DNA of 64,000 nt from Coffea arabica (taxonomy: Eukaryota > Streptophyta > Magnoliopsida > Gentianales > Rubiaceae), in NCBI RefSeq assembly GCF_036785885.1, contig NC_092329.1, positions 1,302,001-1,366,000 of the forward strand, in the 5' to 3' direction. The position numbers and the translations under genes are program-made. Shown one piece after another: positions 50,543 through 61,020 of the stretch (position 1 is its first letter; every line of letters starts with the position of its first letter). The notes beneath the pieces are model-generated. The model ran no database searches, was not told where the DNA came from, and saw only the letters and a list, made by a program, of their open reading frames with translations.

Positions 50543-52450
50543 AAGTGCCAATTGAATTCCTCCAACATTTGGTCAACTATTTGAAGATTGTCTTCACCAA
50601 ATTACGGCTGCTCATCGAATTTTGTGGTTTGTCCTCTTCTATTCCTTTTTATTCCCCAACCATTGTTTTCCTCTTGCTTCCTCTCTTTTTCTCTGTTTTC
50701 CGTTTTTTTGTTTCCCCTCCTTTTCTTTCTGGTTCAGAGCCAAAAAAGTACCGCTCGAATTCCTCCAGCACTCAGTCAACAATTTAATCATTTCTTCCCT
50801 AAATTATGGCTATCCATCCAATTTTTTTTTTTTACTTCTGTTCTCTTTATCATATCCCAACTATGGGATTTTGGTTTGTCCTTTTGTATTCATTTTCATT
50901 TCCTGGTTGGTAAATTATCAAGAGTCAAAACAAAAATCTTTGAGAACTTATCAAGTTTGCATCTTTATCCACTCTTTTCATCATGGCTACTACCATTGTT
51001 AGGGATATAGGTTTGTCGTTTTACTTTCCTTATTGTTGAGCAATTGGCAAATTATCAAGAATGAATTAAACTTTGTGCCCTTATATTAGGAACAGAGAAC
51101 AGAAATACCGGTCAAAAAAACTTCATGCTTCTTCTACCTTTTTCTCTGCAACCCTTCGTGCTAAAGGTAAGTACTCCTTTTCTTTCTCTAATTTTTTCGC
51201 CTACCAGTATTAAAGAAACTCGATAATCTGTCTACTTTTTATTTTTGTTGTTAAATTTCTTCAGGGGTTAATTGCAGTTTGAAACAATTGGTGCAGAGAA
51301 ACCTCTGATTTAGCATCCACACATTTGCAGTAAGCAGTTGCTTCAATTTCAGGTTTCTCTCTTCAGTCCTTCAGTTTCTTGCTTTTTCTTTTCCTGTTAA
51401 TAATATAGTACAACTAATTACTACTTACTGAATAGAGATAACCAAGCTAAAATAAGTTAAATTCTCAATCTCAATTGTAACCTTAAGTTCCAGCCTTATG
51501 TAAACGCATTAGAATGAGTCTTACATATTAAGGTTTTACATATTGAGGTTTTACCCCACGTTGAAGCTATTATGCACAAAAGTTAAGCCGCAATAGAACA
51601 AACCAAATTTAAAACAGATAATCCTAATATTAAGCTTCTAGAATTTGTTGTAGTTGCTTGAAGGTGTAGAATATTAATTCCTCAAAGCTATTTTTAAAGG
51701 CAGCGTTCCAAGTTCCACACAACTCTCAAACCTTAAAACCACAACACCTTTGCTATTTTATGCATTCACATATTCTGAATACAGTAAGTGATGCATAACA
51801 ATAGTAGCATGCTTTGTGTTTGATGATTTGCTTCTATAGGTAGCTTTGCCACTGCACTGGTTTAGTTTTCGGAAAATATACGTGTCCCATTGTTATGGAG
51901 TATTAGATGATTTAAGAGATGTTCTTTAGCTTACTGTTTGGTCCTAAACAAAAATGATTTTACTTTCGCCTTTGTGTTTGTATGCTGAATGATCCTTTAA
52001 TGTCTTGCAATGGCTCGAACTATCTTTAAATTTCATTGGAAACAATACTTTGATAGATCTAGAAACATTAATTTCATCGATTGTTTTTTACTTTTACTGC
52101 ATTGTCATGTTAGTGACTATCATAGTTATCACCAAAGACCAGTTAAAAAGTATTTCCCTAGCTTCTACTGTTTTGGTTCTAATTTTCCACATGTTTGGGG
52201 CTCAAGAAGTAGAATCTGCACTCAAATCATGATTTGTTTGATATAATTTGGTTTCTGCTTAAATTTTGATTTTAGGAACTAGTCATGCACTGATTAATTC
52301 CTGGCACAGATAAGCACTTCTGAGTTCCAACCTTATGTAAAAGCACTAGAATGGTCAGCTACTTATATCTAGCAGTTTGGATTTCATATATATAAAGTTA
52401 GCTTTACTCTCTTCAGTAGCTATCATTAGTCACATTTCGTTACTCCACCA
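50543..52450. other. Intergenic DNA with imperfect repeats right of the copia element
   Basis: A block starting gaattcctcc at 50554 recurs at 50757 (203-bp spacing), each followed by a gtcaac motif and then T/C-rich sequence. A third partial unit lies left of the copia element at 45731. Near 51,140-51,360 there are exon-like junctions (ctaaag|gtaagtac, atttcag|gtttc) that could be untranslated exons of an old gene, perhaps the nucleolin-like pseudogene downstream. No coding sequence was recognised. Confidence 0.4.
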
Positions 52451-52636
52451 TTGCGAACTATTCGAGTTCCCCTAGGACCCGTAACTCGAGCACGAGCTAA
52501 GAAGATGAGGGAGGAACTCCAAGGACTTGTTCATGAGATACAAGGTCAAGAAATTGTCCCCAAGGTCATTGAGGGGCTTGAGCATGAAGGAATGAAAGTC
52601 ATCCATATAGTGCACGTCAAAGAGAACCATGTGTGA
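52451..52636 (+). pseudogene. Gypsy polyprotein C-terminal remnant
   Basis: The 61 codons include LGPVTRARAKKMREELQGLV and end HVKENHV-stop. The G-P-(V/I)-T-R-(A/S)-(R/K)-A-K-K motif is typical of the extreme C-terminus of plant Ty3/gypsy Pol proteins. The stop codon overlaps the start of the adjoining LTR (52632). The rest of pol upstream is missing. Confidence 0.6.
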
Positions 52637-53139
52637 CCCTTCTCTAGTCACATTTGCTGTTTTAGTTAAGTCATTGTAATAAGGGTTTAATGGTCCATAG
52701 CCTTGCTTTATTTACCTAAGCGATGACCTCATAAGGTTGTTTACCTAAGGGATGACCTCATAAGGTTTGGTCAAGCCTATAATTGTTAGTCTTAGTCAAG
52801 ACCACAACTCTAGACTAGTTCCACATTTAGTTGTTCATCTCTATGTAAGGCTATAAATAGCCCACACTTCCAATGGTTTATGGATTGAATCAATAAATCA
52901 GATTTGAGAGTTTTCTTGGTTTCTCCAAGGCTTCTTGAATACCTTAGAATTTCTCTAGGTGTTCGTGACTTATCAATCTAGAATCGCACTAGGTTGTGGC
53001 GTCTTCAACCATTATACCAAGGTTCGTTAACCACGTGATTAACGGGTTGAGGTCATCCGCTTCAAACTTGGTGTCCTCTTGTCGATCCTGAAGCTAATCT
53101 TTTACGGGTTTCGTCACAAGGTTGGCGACGTTCGTATCA
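52632..53139 (+). repeat. Gypsy LTR with adjacent primer-binding site
   Basis: About 508 bp, beginning tgtgaccctt and ending cgtatca. It contains a short internal duplication (gatgacctcataagg near 52722 and 52751) and a TATA-like ctataaatagc at about 52851. At 53141-53155 ttggtaatcagagct follows, resembling the initiator tRNA-Met primer-binding site with one extra base. I found no second copy in the window. Confidence 0.65.
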
Positions 53140-54913
53140 GTTGGTAATCAGAGCTAATTAAGAGGTATCACGTTATATCCTTTTATTTATTTCCTTTTCG
53201 AGTCAAGTTGTCGAAAATTCTGTTTTCGTGTTCTAAGTTGCTATCCGCAATTTCCAGATTTGTTACTTCGTGTTCTTGCGTTATTTTTCCAGATTTGTTA
53301 CGTCATAAACTTGTGTCTAGTTGTTGTAAATTGCTGTGGTTAGCCTTGTTTGGTCCAGCCTTTCTTTTTGTGTCTTATTCTTGATTCTTTGTTTGAGTCT
53401 TGTTTCTATCCTGTTATATCCATTCAATTCCAATCTTTTGTTCTATTTGATCATTCGAGGTTACTGTTCATCCAAAAAAAAAATCAGTTTGTAGCAAGGG
53501 TTTTAGAGTCCTATCTAGTTATTACCTTGTGTTCTTGTTTACATACAAAAAAAAAAAATAGCTGGCTAACCTTACAAAAATTCCTGGAAATCTGTCTTGA
53601 TCAAAACTTGGGTTTTTTTTTGAAGTTCCTGATTGTTTAAAACCACAATCTTGAAGTTCTTGGAACTTTAGTTGGGATTCTTGAAGCCAACCAAAATCTG
53701 TCTTGATCAAAATCGTGAAATCTTGGATTGTTTAGGGAGGAAATCATCTTCAATTTTGTGTTTCTTGAATTCTGGGAATTAACATCTTGAATTCTTGAAA
53801 GAATCTTGAAGTTTCTGGATTTTGGGAACCAAATCTTGGTAAACAACAAGGCTGCAAATTTTCAGCTGCCAAAATCCTTGTCTTCACCACAACAATCTTC
53901 TTTCTTGACTAAGAATATTTTAGTCACGAAATTTGGCTCTTCTTGGCTGATTAGAAAACAAAAACAAAGGAAGAAGAAGAATATTCAGCCTATTCAAGTC
54001 AAATTTCCCAACCTGTTCAAGTCAAATTTTCCACCCTTGTTCCCAAAAACAACCAAATCAGTTCCAATCTTGAACTTGACCTTAGAATTTATGGGAACCA
54101 GCAAATAGGAAGACTAATCCTTGTTTCCAAAGGATTAAAGAAGAAAAGTCAGCCTTGGGTTTCCAAAACAGTCCTACCACAACACAAATTCATCTTCCAT
54201 TCGGATTCCATCTTTGCAACCATTGGGGAATTTCTGTCCAATCATTAATTCTGGAAATTTTCGTGCATCATTAGGTTAGTTTTAAGTGTCATTCTGAATC
54301 CTCTAAGTGTCCATTTATCTACTAAAACACTGCCCAGAAATGCAGCAACCAGCAGCTCAAAATTCCAGTTTTGGGTAGAGTTTTTGTCTAGGATCCTTAA
54401 AATTCAACTTTGAGTCATTCATTGAGTCGTGGTCAGTCCCTTCATCTTTTGTTCTTTTTTTCGTTCAAAGTGCTACAATCTTGTGACCCTGGTTGGTAAG
54501 TCGATCCACACTAGAAGGAGTTCTAACTTCTTCGAGGAGTTGACTGAGGAGCCTTGAAAATACCTTGGTGAATTCATTAGAGTGTTCAAACACGAGAGCG
54601 AGAGTAAACACGTGAGGAAGTGTGCGAGATAAACTTTGCTTCTTTCCATTATTATTTTTTTTACCCTACCATGGCTAACGAGGTTACTTTCATTAAAATG
54701 AAAAGAAAAAGGAATGCAAATAAAGGCTTTAGTTTAGTAGATGAGTGGTTTGATGAATGTTACAATGCTGAGGCTTCATTAAAAATATGGATGACAAATA
54801 TTCCTTTAGAGAGGTATTATGGTTCTTTCTACATTTTGTTCAAAATATGGACGACATATATTCCTTTAGAGAGGTATTATGGTTCTTTCTACATTTTGTT
54901 TTCTAATTCCTGA
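53140..54913 (+). mobile_element. Gypsy leader and possible gag start, truncated
   Basis: About 1.5 kb of untranslated leader follows the primer-binding site, with many repeats of cttgaa, ttcttg and aatcttg. A frame begins atggctaacgaggtt at about 54671. It continues into a direct duplication of about 61 bp (54787-54847 and 54848-54908) and stops soon after. The nucleolin-like pseudogene follows from 54948. Assignment of this frame to gag is inferred from position only. Confidence 0.45.
54787..54908 (+). repeat. 61-bp tandem duplication
   Basis: The segment aaatatgga(t/c)gaca(a/t)atattcc through ggttctttctacattttgtt occurs twice back to back with only a few substitutions. Confidence 0.9.
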
Positions 54914-55441
54914 TATTTCCTGGTTTTGCTACTTTATCAAATGGCAGGCACCACCTCCTAAAGCTGTTTCTCCCAAGAGGCCATCCTCTGCAGCTGAAAA
55001 CAAGCAGGTAATAGCTTCACATGCTTAAAGTGTTAAAGAAGGCATGCTTTTTTGACTGGTATCGGATGCATTTTTTCATTTTAGCTTTGCAAGAGTAGGT
55101 GAATAAAGATAGTAGCGAGGAAGACACTTATGATGAGGAAAGTGAAGATGAAGAGCCTCAGAAAAAGGAGTAAAGTTGTGGTATGTAATTTTCAAGTATG
55201 CATTTTTGTTGCCTTTTAACATATCAGTTGGCTTTTGTAATTATTTCTTTGTGGGGTTCTCTATCCCACTGGTGTTCTGAAATCCAGTGCTAAAGGCGTG
55301 AAAACAAAAAGTAGTAGCGGAGAGGATGATAGGGTGTTAATTGTTAGTTATTTTATTATTAATCTCCCTTTTTATCCTTGCCAAATATTGCTTAATTGTT
55401 AATATTTACTCATATTTGGTATCTGGACTTAATTTCAGGAA

Positions 55442-56585
55442 TGAAGTAGAAAACTACCAAAAAGGAGGGATTTAATGGAAAATATGGAAACTTCTAAGGG
55501 CTTCAATTCTTGGGCCCTTGAATTGGTGGGGACCACAAGCTAGTGAAAGGCATTTAGTCATTTGGGCTCTTCAAAAGAAGCTACGTAGAGAGACTTGGAG
55601 AAAGAAGTACTTTGGAGGCTTTGTCCACATGTGTAGGGACCACCTAGATAGCTTTTAGTCATCTTTCTTTTGTTGCTTTAAAAGGGGACAACGTACAGAA
55701 GCAAAGGACAACTAGGGCTTTAGTTTTAGTTTTTTAGTTTAGTTCTATTTTCCTTTCTTTGGACTGGCCTCTGACACACGCCAGGTGTTCGACAATATTC
55801 CCCAACGGGGAGATTTTCTCATGAGGCGTGGTTAAGCTTTTCTAGTCAAGGGGACAACTGACGATTTGGTTCGACAATTACTGTGAGATCGAATCTGTTT
55901 TAATTATTTTCTTCATTTATTGGTATTTATATGTTCCTTGATTTTAATTGCTATGGCCTTGTGTATGATTGATTAGTGCGCAATAATTAATTATTCATAT
56001 AGGCTATTTTTGCTAAATAGGGGTAATTGAATCCGTAATTGTTCGTTATCTCTACCTCAGTAGCAACTGGCGTAATTGGGTTTATGTCAGGGGAGCATAT
56101 GATCTAATTTAAACAAACCCTCGTAGCGTGTTTATTGGTTAGGATTGGGCCTCTCTAATTATTAATGCAATCTAGAAATTAAATCCTACGGTCGTACCTA
56201 GGGTTATTTTTGGGTTAGAGAAATGGCTAACGGTCGTACCTTAGCTATCGAGAAATTAAAGAAGGGTTGGTTGTTTATCGCGTGCATGACAACTATAACT
56301 AATCTATTGCTAAATGTTGGAATTATTTCCGCATCAATGATCAGTGCATGAACCATCTCTGATGTGTACCCTTGGCTAGAGTTTCCTTAATTATTTCTTT
56401 TAATTAATTATTTTCTGCAGTTAATTTATTTAGTTAGCACTCAATCCAAAACCCCCCATACTCTGGACTCTAGAAGGAACGAGTTATCCCCAGTCCCTGT
56501 GGATTCGACCCTACTCACCGCTATATACAAAATCTGTATTTTTCTCGAGTAGGTATTTATTATTGTACAGGTTCGGCACCTGTCA
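55442..56585 (+). repeat. Left LTR of the Athila/Tat-like element
   Basis: It begins tgaagtag and ends ggcacctgtca. The first about 383 bases have no counterpart in the right copy. It includes a possible core promoter region around 55,660-55,700. Confidence 0.75.
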
Positions 56586-56692
56586 ATTTTTGGCGCCGTT
56601 GCCGGGGACTGATGTTAGATTAATTTGTTTCTTTTTGAGTTCACCTTGTTTCCATTTTTAATTTATTTTTCTCTTATTTTTTTATATAGTTT

Positions 56693-57673
56693 ATGGCTGC
56701 TAACATTCCATATTTTGATGATAGACCGGACTTTGTTCGTGAATGGGGTTATGAGACTCATGTTTTTCCTAATGATCAATGGGCTGTTGCAAATTGTGGA
56801 ACTCATTTTGACTCAGGTTATTCAACTGACACATGCCCCGCATTTCAAGACAACCTAAGTGCTCCAATTGATACTTTTGGAGATTTTCCACCCCAATATC
56901 AAATGCAGTATGACCCTTATTCAAACGGGTATGATCAAGAATGGTGGGATAATTCCAGTTTTGATTATGCGACCGGGCCAATGGATTTTCAACAGCAAGA
57001 GTCTCAACAACCATCGTCCCTGTCAGGGTACCAGCAGCAATACCAACCCCGACCACCTCCGCCCCCAAGCTCTGGTCCATCTTTGGAGGAGATGATAAAA
57101 CAAGTGATGACAATAATGGCGCAAAATCAGCAAAGGACGGAGGCAATCATTATGCAAAATCAACAAAGGACGGACTCCGAAATGCAGGATATAAGGAATC
57201 AGACAAGTCAAATGGCTACAACAATCAATCGTTCGGATTCCCAGAACCAAGGTGAATTGCCATCTCAACCTGAGTTGAACCCGAAGAATGTCAGCGCCAT
57301 GACCTTGAGGAGTGGCAAAGAGGTTCAAGGGCCTGAGCCTGTGATCCCTAAGGACAAGCATGAGGAGATGCAAGAATGTCAAAATGAGAAATCTACAGAT
57401 GCAGTTGAAAAAGAAGCCGAAAATGAAGAAATGGAACCCCAACCGCAACCCATTGAAGTGAAAGAATCCAGTGAAGAATCATCAAATGTGGTGACACCAC
57501 CTCCATTCCCTAACCCGCATTTTCGTAACTCTTATTCCATGATTTCTGTTAATGAGATTGATTTTGTTATACCGAAAGTTTTTGAGTCTCATGGCAGAAA
57601 TAAGTTAAGAGTAGCTATGGTCAAATATCTTGAACCGTTGAGTGCTCTTGATGGCGTGGTTAAGCTTTTCTAG
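56693..57673 (+). pseudogene. Truncated gag-like frame of the Athila/Tat-like element
   Basis: A 326-codon open frame begins MAANIPYFDDRPDF. It contains CGTHFDSGYSTDTCPAFQ, the cysteine-bearing segment seen at the end of Athila-type Gag, then Gln/Pro-rich sequence, a repeated MAQNQQRTEAIIMQNQQRT block and ELNPKNVSAMTLRSGKEV, a hallmark of the Gag-protease linker in these elements. The central Gag capsid domain seems to be missing upstream of the cysteine segment. The last residues (DGVVKLF) are read from the right LTR after a deletion junction at about 57653. The product is therefore not a working Gag, though the frame is open. Confidence 0.7.
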
Positions 57674-58413
57674 TCAAGGGGACAACTGACGATTTGGTTC
57701 GACAATTACTGTGAGATCGAATCTGTTTTAATTATTTTCTTCATTTATTGGTATTTATATGTTCCTTGATTTTAATTGCTATGGCCTTGTGTATGATTGA
57801 TTAGTGCGCAATAATTAATTATTCATATAGGCTATTTTTGCTAAATAGGGGTAATTGAATCCGTAATTGTTCGTTATCTCTACCTCAGTAGCAACTGGCG
57901 TAATTGGGTTTATGTCAGGGGAGCATATGATCTAATTTAAACAAACCCTCGTAGCGTGTTTGTTGGTTAGGATTGGGCCTCTCTAATTATTAATGCAATC
58001 TAGAAATTAAATCCTACGGTCGTACCTAGGGTTATTTTTGGGTTAGAGAAATGGCTAACGGTCGTACCTTAGCTATCGAGAAATTAAAGAAGGGTTGGTT
58101 GTTTATCGCGTGCATGACAACTATAACTAATCTATTGCTAAATGTTGGAATTATTTCCGCATCAATGATCAGTGCATGAACCATCTCTGATGTGTACCCT
58201 TGGCTAGAGTTTCCTTAATTATTTCTTTTAATTAATTATTTTCTGCAGTTAATTTATTTAGTTAGCACTCAATCCAAAACCCCCCATACTCTGGACTCTA
58301 GAAGGAACGAGTTATCCCCAGTCCCTGTGGATTCGACCCTACTCACCGCTATATACAAAATCTGTATTTTTCTCGAGTAGGTATTTATTATTGTACAGGT
58401 TCGGCACCTGTCA
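57653..58413 (+). repeat. Right LTR of the Athila/Tat-like element, 5'-truncated
   Basis: It matches 55825-56585 over 761 bp with one difference noticed. The truncation joins LTR sequence directly to gag. Confidence 0.9.
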
Positions 58414-58952
58414 GAGGAAAGTTCAGATGAAAGTTTAATCGCATTTGACTTTTGTGGGACCTTAACATTTCACTTATATGTTCAATGCTTGAATTTAACT
58501 TTGGCAGCCTGTGCAACCAAAGATAAGCAGCTCAGATGAATTATCTTCCGAAGATGAAGAAGAAACTTTTGAGGATGAGGAATAACCTGCCAAAACCCCA
58601 CAAAAGAAGGTAACATTTTGCAATTTAAATATTTGTGTTTGTGATTCTTAAAATGCTATTTATTATGGTTTGATTTGCCTTTAGTTGGTGAGTGAATGAA
58701 TTGATTCTTTAAAGTAATTTTTTTTCTTGATTTCAAGTAGATGGTCCTAGCTAATTGAGATATACCTTAAAATTTCATATGTGCCACTTGACTAGCAGAG
58801 TATTATTAAGTGATATTGAAGCTTGCATTACTGTTTTGTAAAACCAGTGTGCAAGGTGCTGGTATTTTGGTGTTACCCAACAAATACCCTCAAGTTACTT
58901 GTTACTAATGTATGGTTTACATTTCTAGCTGCATGGTTTTGTAAAAAGAAAG

Positions 58953-59076
58953 CAATTGGAAGATACCCTTACTCGCATGCATCTTGTGACCATTCCTTTT
59001 GGAGTTCCTAGGAAACCAGCAATGACTAAAGATGACCTTTTTAATATCAATACTGACATTGTTAGGACTCTCTAAA
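58953..59076 (+). pseudogene. Malate dehydrogenase exon fragment
   Basis: Translation gives QLEDTL, then a few unrelated residues, then [20 protein letters not shown] and [10 protein letters not shown] followed by a stop. This corresponds to the conserved G-V-P-R-K-P-G-M-T-R-D-D-L-F-N-I-N segment of organellar and glyoxysomal NAD-malate dehydrogenase, which includes the mobile active-site loop. Only about 40 codons are present and several residues are altered, for example the usual IPAGV is IPFGV. No flanking dehydrogenase exons were found. It lies about 340 bp after the nucleolin-like pieces and on the same strand. Confidence 0.65.
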
Positions 59077-60144
59077 GGAATTTCAAAATGCTACATGAAA
59101 GCCATTGTCCACGTGGCACCATTTGGGACTGGAATGAATGTGACGTGTTGGCATCAAATATTTGGGGCTGCAAGGAATTTCAAAGTGGTAGTGAAGTTAT
59201 GAACTATTGTTCTACGATTTAGTTAATTTATCGTGGTGTTGTTTAACTATCTTTGTTATGGATATTTGATAATTTAAAGTCCAAGATGGTTGAATTAGCC
59301 CAAGATTTAAATTTTTTTTCCTTCTAATACTCGTTGGAGCTTTACAAACTATCGTAAAAATGTGTGTGAGAGAGATTCTGTACTGTTGACTTAATTAATT
59401 TACGTTTATTGTGTTCTTCATTCATGTTTATTTTTCATATTGTATATGTGCTCCTTTGTCCAGACTCTCTGTGGTTTATGTGGAAGTATGCAAGCACTTC
59501 GTTATGGTCCATAATGGCATAAGATTTACATCCCTTCTTAAGGTCCTTCCTTGCCAGCCAATATGAGAAGTAATTGATTCATATCTAAAATATAAGAGCA
59601 AAAATTAATGTCTTCCTGATAGAATTTTTAGTGCACTTTACCACTGTGGTCTCGCCCATTAAGCAGCTTAATTAGCAATCCAATTAAATTAACAATTACT
59701 TCAATTCTTCAGTTCTACGAGTTATGTATATGCGTGGACACTACATATAACTTGGCAAGAATTTACATATCATTGTTTAGAGAAATGAGAAAATCGGGAA
59801 ATTCTTCAATATTTTCGGCACAATATATTGGGAAAATCTCTAGTATATATATATGCAAAGTTGGTTAGGCGATACTACTGTAGCATTTACAAGTCCTGAG
59901 CAGGAACCCCGCAGTGTAGACCCCATAACCAATCCTAAGCTGTCTGGTTTCCACTTCGTGCAAGCGCCCTCCTCAATTTGTTCCAGACACGACATTCGAG
60001 GTACTTAGAATAAAAATTACTAGATCTCACTCATAGAGGATTATTGAGTATTATATTATTATTACGGGTTTATGTTTGTCTGTCTCCTCTTTTTATTATT
60101 ATTATTCTTTTTTATCCTCCCATCTTTCCGCCTGTTCTTTTCAC
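59077..60144. other. Intergenic DNA
   Basis: AT-rich sequence with no recognised gene. ATT microsatellite runs lie near 60057 and 60093-60108. Nothing else stands out. Confidence 0.45.
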
Positions 60145-60355
60145 CACTTGGGATCCTCGGTGACATATTTTCTATGCCAATTCAATGCCACCAATAATAT
60201 TGTGCCAAGTGTCATGTTATTATTTATATTTTAATTTTTTAATAATTCAACTTGGCTTGGTTTAATGCAAATGTAAATAATAACATGACACTTGGCACAA
60301 CATTATTGGTGGCATTGGGTTGGCATAGAAAACATGTCACCGAGGATCCCAAGTG
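60145..60355. mobile_element. Complete foldback MITE with a perfect 9-bp target duplication
   Basis: The left end cacttgggatcctcggtgac is perfectly inverted at the right end (gtcaccgaggatcccaagtg). Inverted similarity extends nearly to the centre, so the whole 211 bp can fold on itself. The 9-mer tcttttcac flanks it exactly, at 60136-60144 and 60356-60364. It is the same family as the array at 38601-39173. The 9-bp duplication assigns it to the Mutator superfamily. Confidence 0.88.
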
Positions 60356-61020
60356 TCTTTTCACCGCCAACTGTGGCACACATAGGATTTGAATTCTAAA
60401 ACCTCTAAGAACTGTCTATGGATTATCAGTTGTCATAAGTCCAACTCCAGTGATTAGTCTTTCTCTTCTTGCATGTTGCCATCCTCTCAAAATATAGAGC
60501 ATAAACTGTCTATGGATTTTTTTTTTTTTTTTTGGGTAAGAAACTTTCTGTGGATTATTACTACCTGAAGAAGTTTACCGAATAAATGGGTAGCGTTTCA
60601 ACTCTAGAACGGCTTTTCTCAAGATGTTTACCCAAAAAAATATAATTCCTGACTTTTCAAATTTGGACTTAGATTCGTGCATGCAACGTGAGTCATCCGG
60701 CTGACTTTGCGGATCAGCTTCGATGTTTATCAAAAAAATATAAAAATAAATCTTATATATACTGACACTGTATATACTATATTCATGATATATATATATA
60801 TTAAATTTTAAAATTTAAATTTATATAATTATTATTCATCTAACACTGACATTGTACTGTCAAAATTGGAAAATATTAATTTAAAATATAATTCGCATTA
60901 CTTTTTCAAAATTGGATTTGAGTTCGTGCATGCAACATGAGTCATACGGCAAACTGTGGATATTATATTGATACTTATGATATATCATTATCATGATCAA
61001 AAGTATGATGAGTCTTGGTT
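60356..61020. other. Intergenic DNA with a poly-T tract
   Basis: A poly-T run at about 60516-60533 followed by gggtaag resembles the reverse-strand tail of a retroposon, like the one at 30083. A further AT-rich segment at 60,740-60,860 has ends related to actgacactgtatatact and taacactgacattgtac. No gene. Confidence 0.4.

Larger units (their letters stand above)
55442..58413 (+). mobile_element. Deleted Athila/Tat-like gypsy element
   Basis: The left LTR is about 1144 bp (55442-56585). The next sequence, tttttggcgccgttgccggg, is the tRNA-Asp-type primer-binding site typical of Athila/Tat elements. A gag-derived frame follows, then a right LTR lacking its first about 383 bp (57653-58413). The shared 761 bp are the same length in both copies and I found a single difference (gtttattgg against gtttgttgg). 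Pol is absent. The sequence aggaa occurs on both sides, with one extra base on the right, as a possible target duplication. The element sits in a nucleolin-like exon. Confidence 0.85.
54948..58609 (+). pseudogene. Nucleolin-like pseudogene, split by an LTR element
   Basis: Exon-like pieces with splice signals encode the Lys-rich and acidic N-terminal repeats typical of plant nucleolin. These are 54948-55007 (APPPKAVSPKRPSSAAENKQ), 55099-55180 (VNKDSSEEDTYDEESEDEEP, then a stop), about 55288-55332 (SAKGVKTKSSSGEDD), a split exon resuming at 58414 (ESSDE) and 58508-58609 (SSDELSSEDEEETFEDEE, stop, PAKTPQKK). A functional nucleolin continues into two RRM domains and a GAR tail; none is found here. 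Internal stops and missing RNA-binding domains make this a dead fragment. A retrotransposon (55442-58413) interrupts one exon. Plant HD2-type histone deacetylases have similar acidic tracts, so the family call is moderate. Confidence 0.6.

Noticed and set aside
50588-51010. Overlapping open frames of 126 and 140 codons right of the copia element
   Set aside because: They come from T/C-rich sequence read as Phe, Leu and Ser in two frames. Coding is unlikely.
57023-57448. 141-codon frame antisense to the Athila-like gag
   Set aside because: It is a shadow of the gag-like frame and has no independent support.
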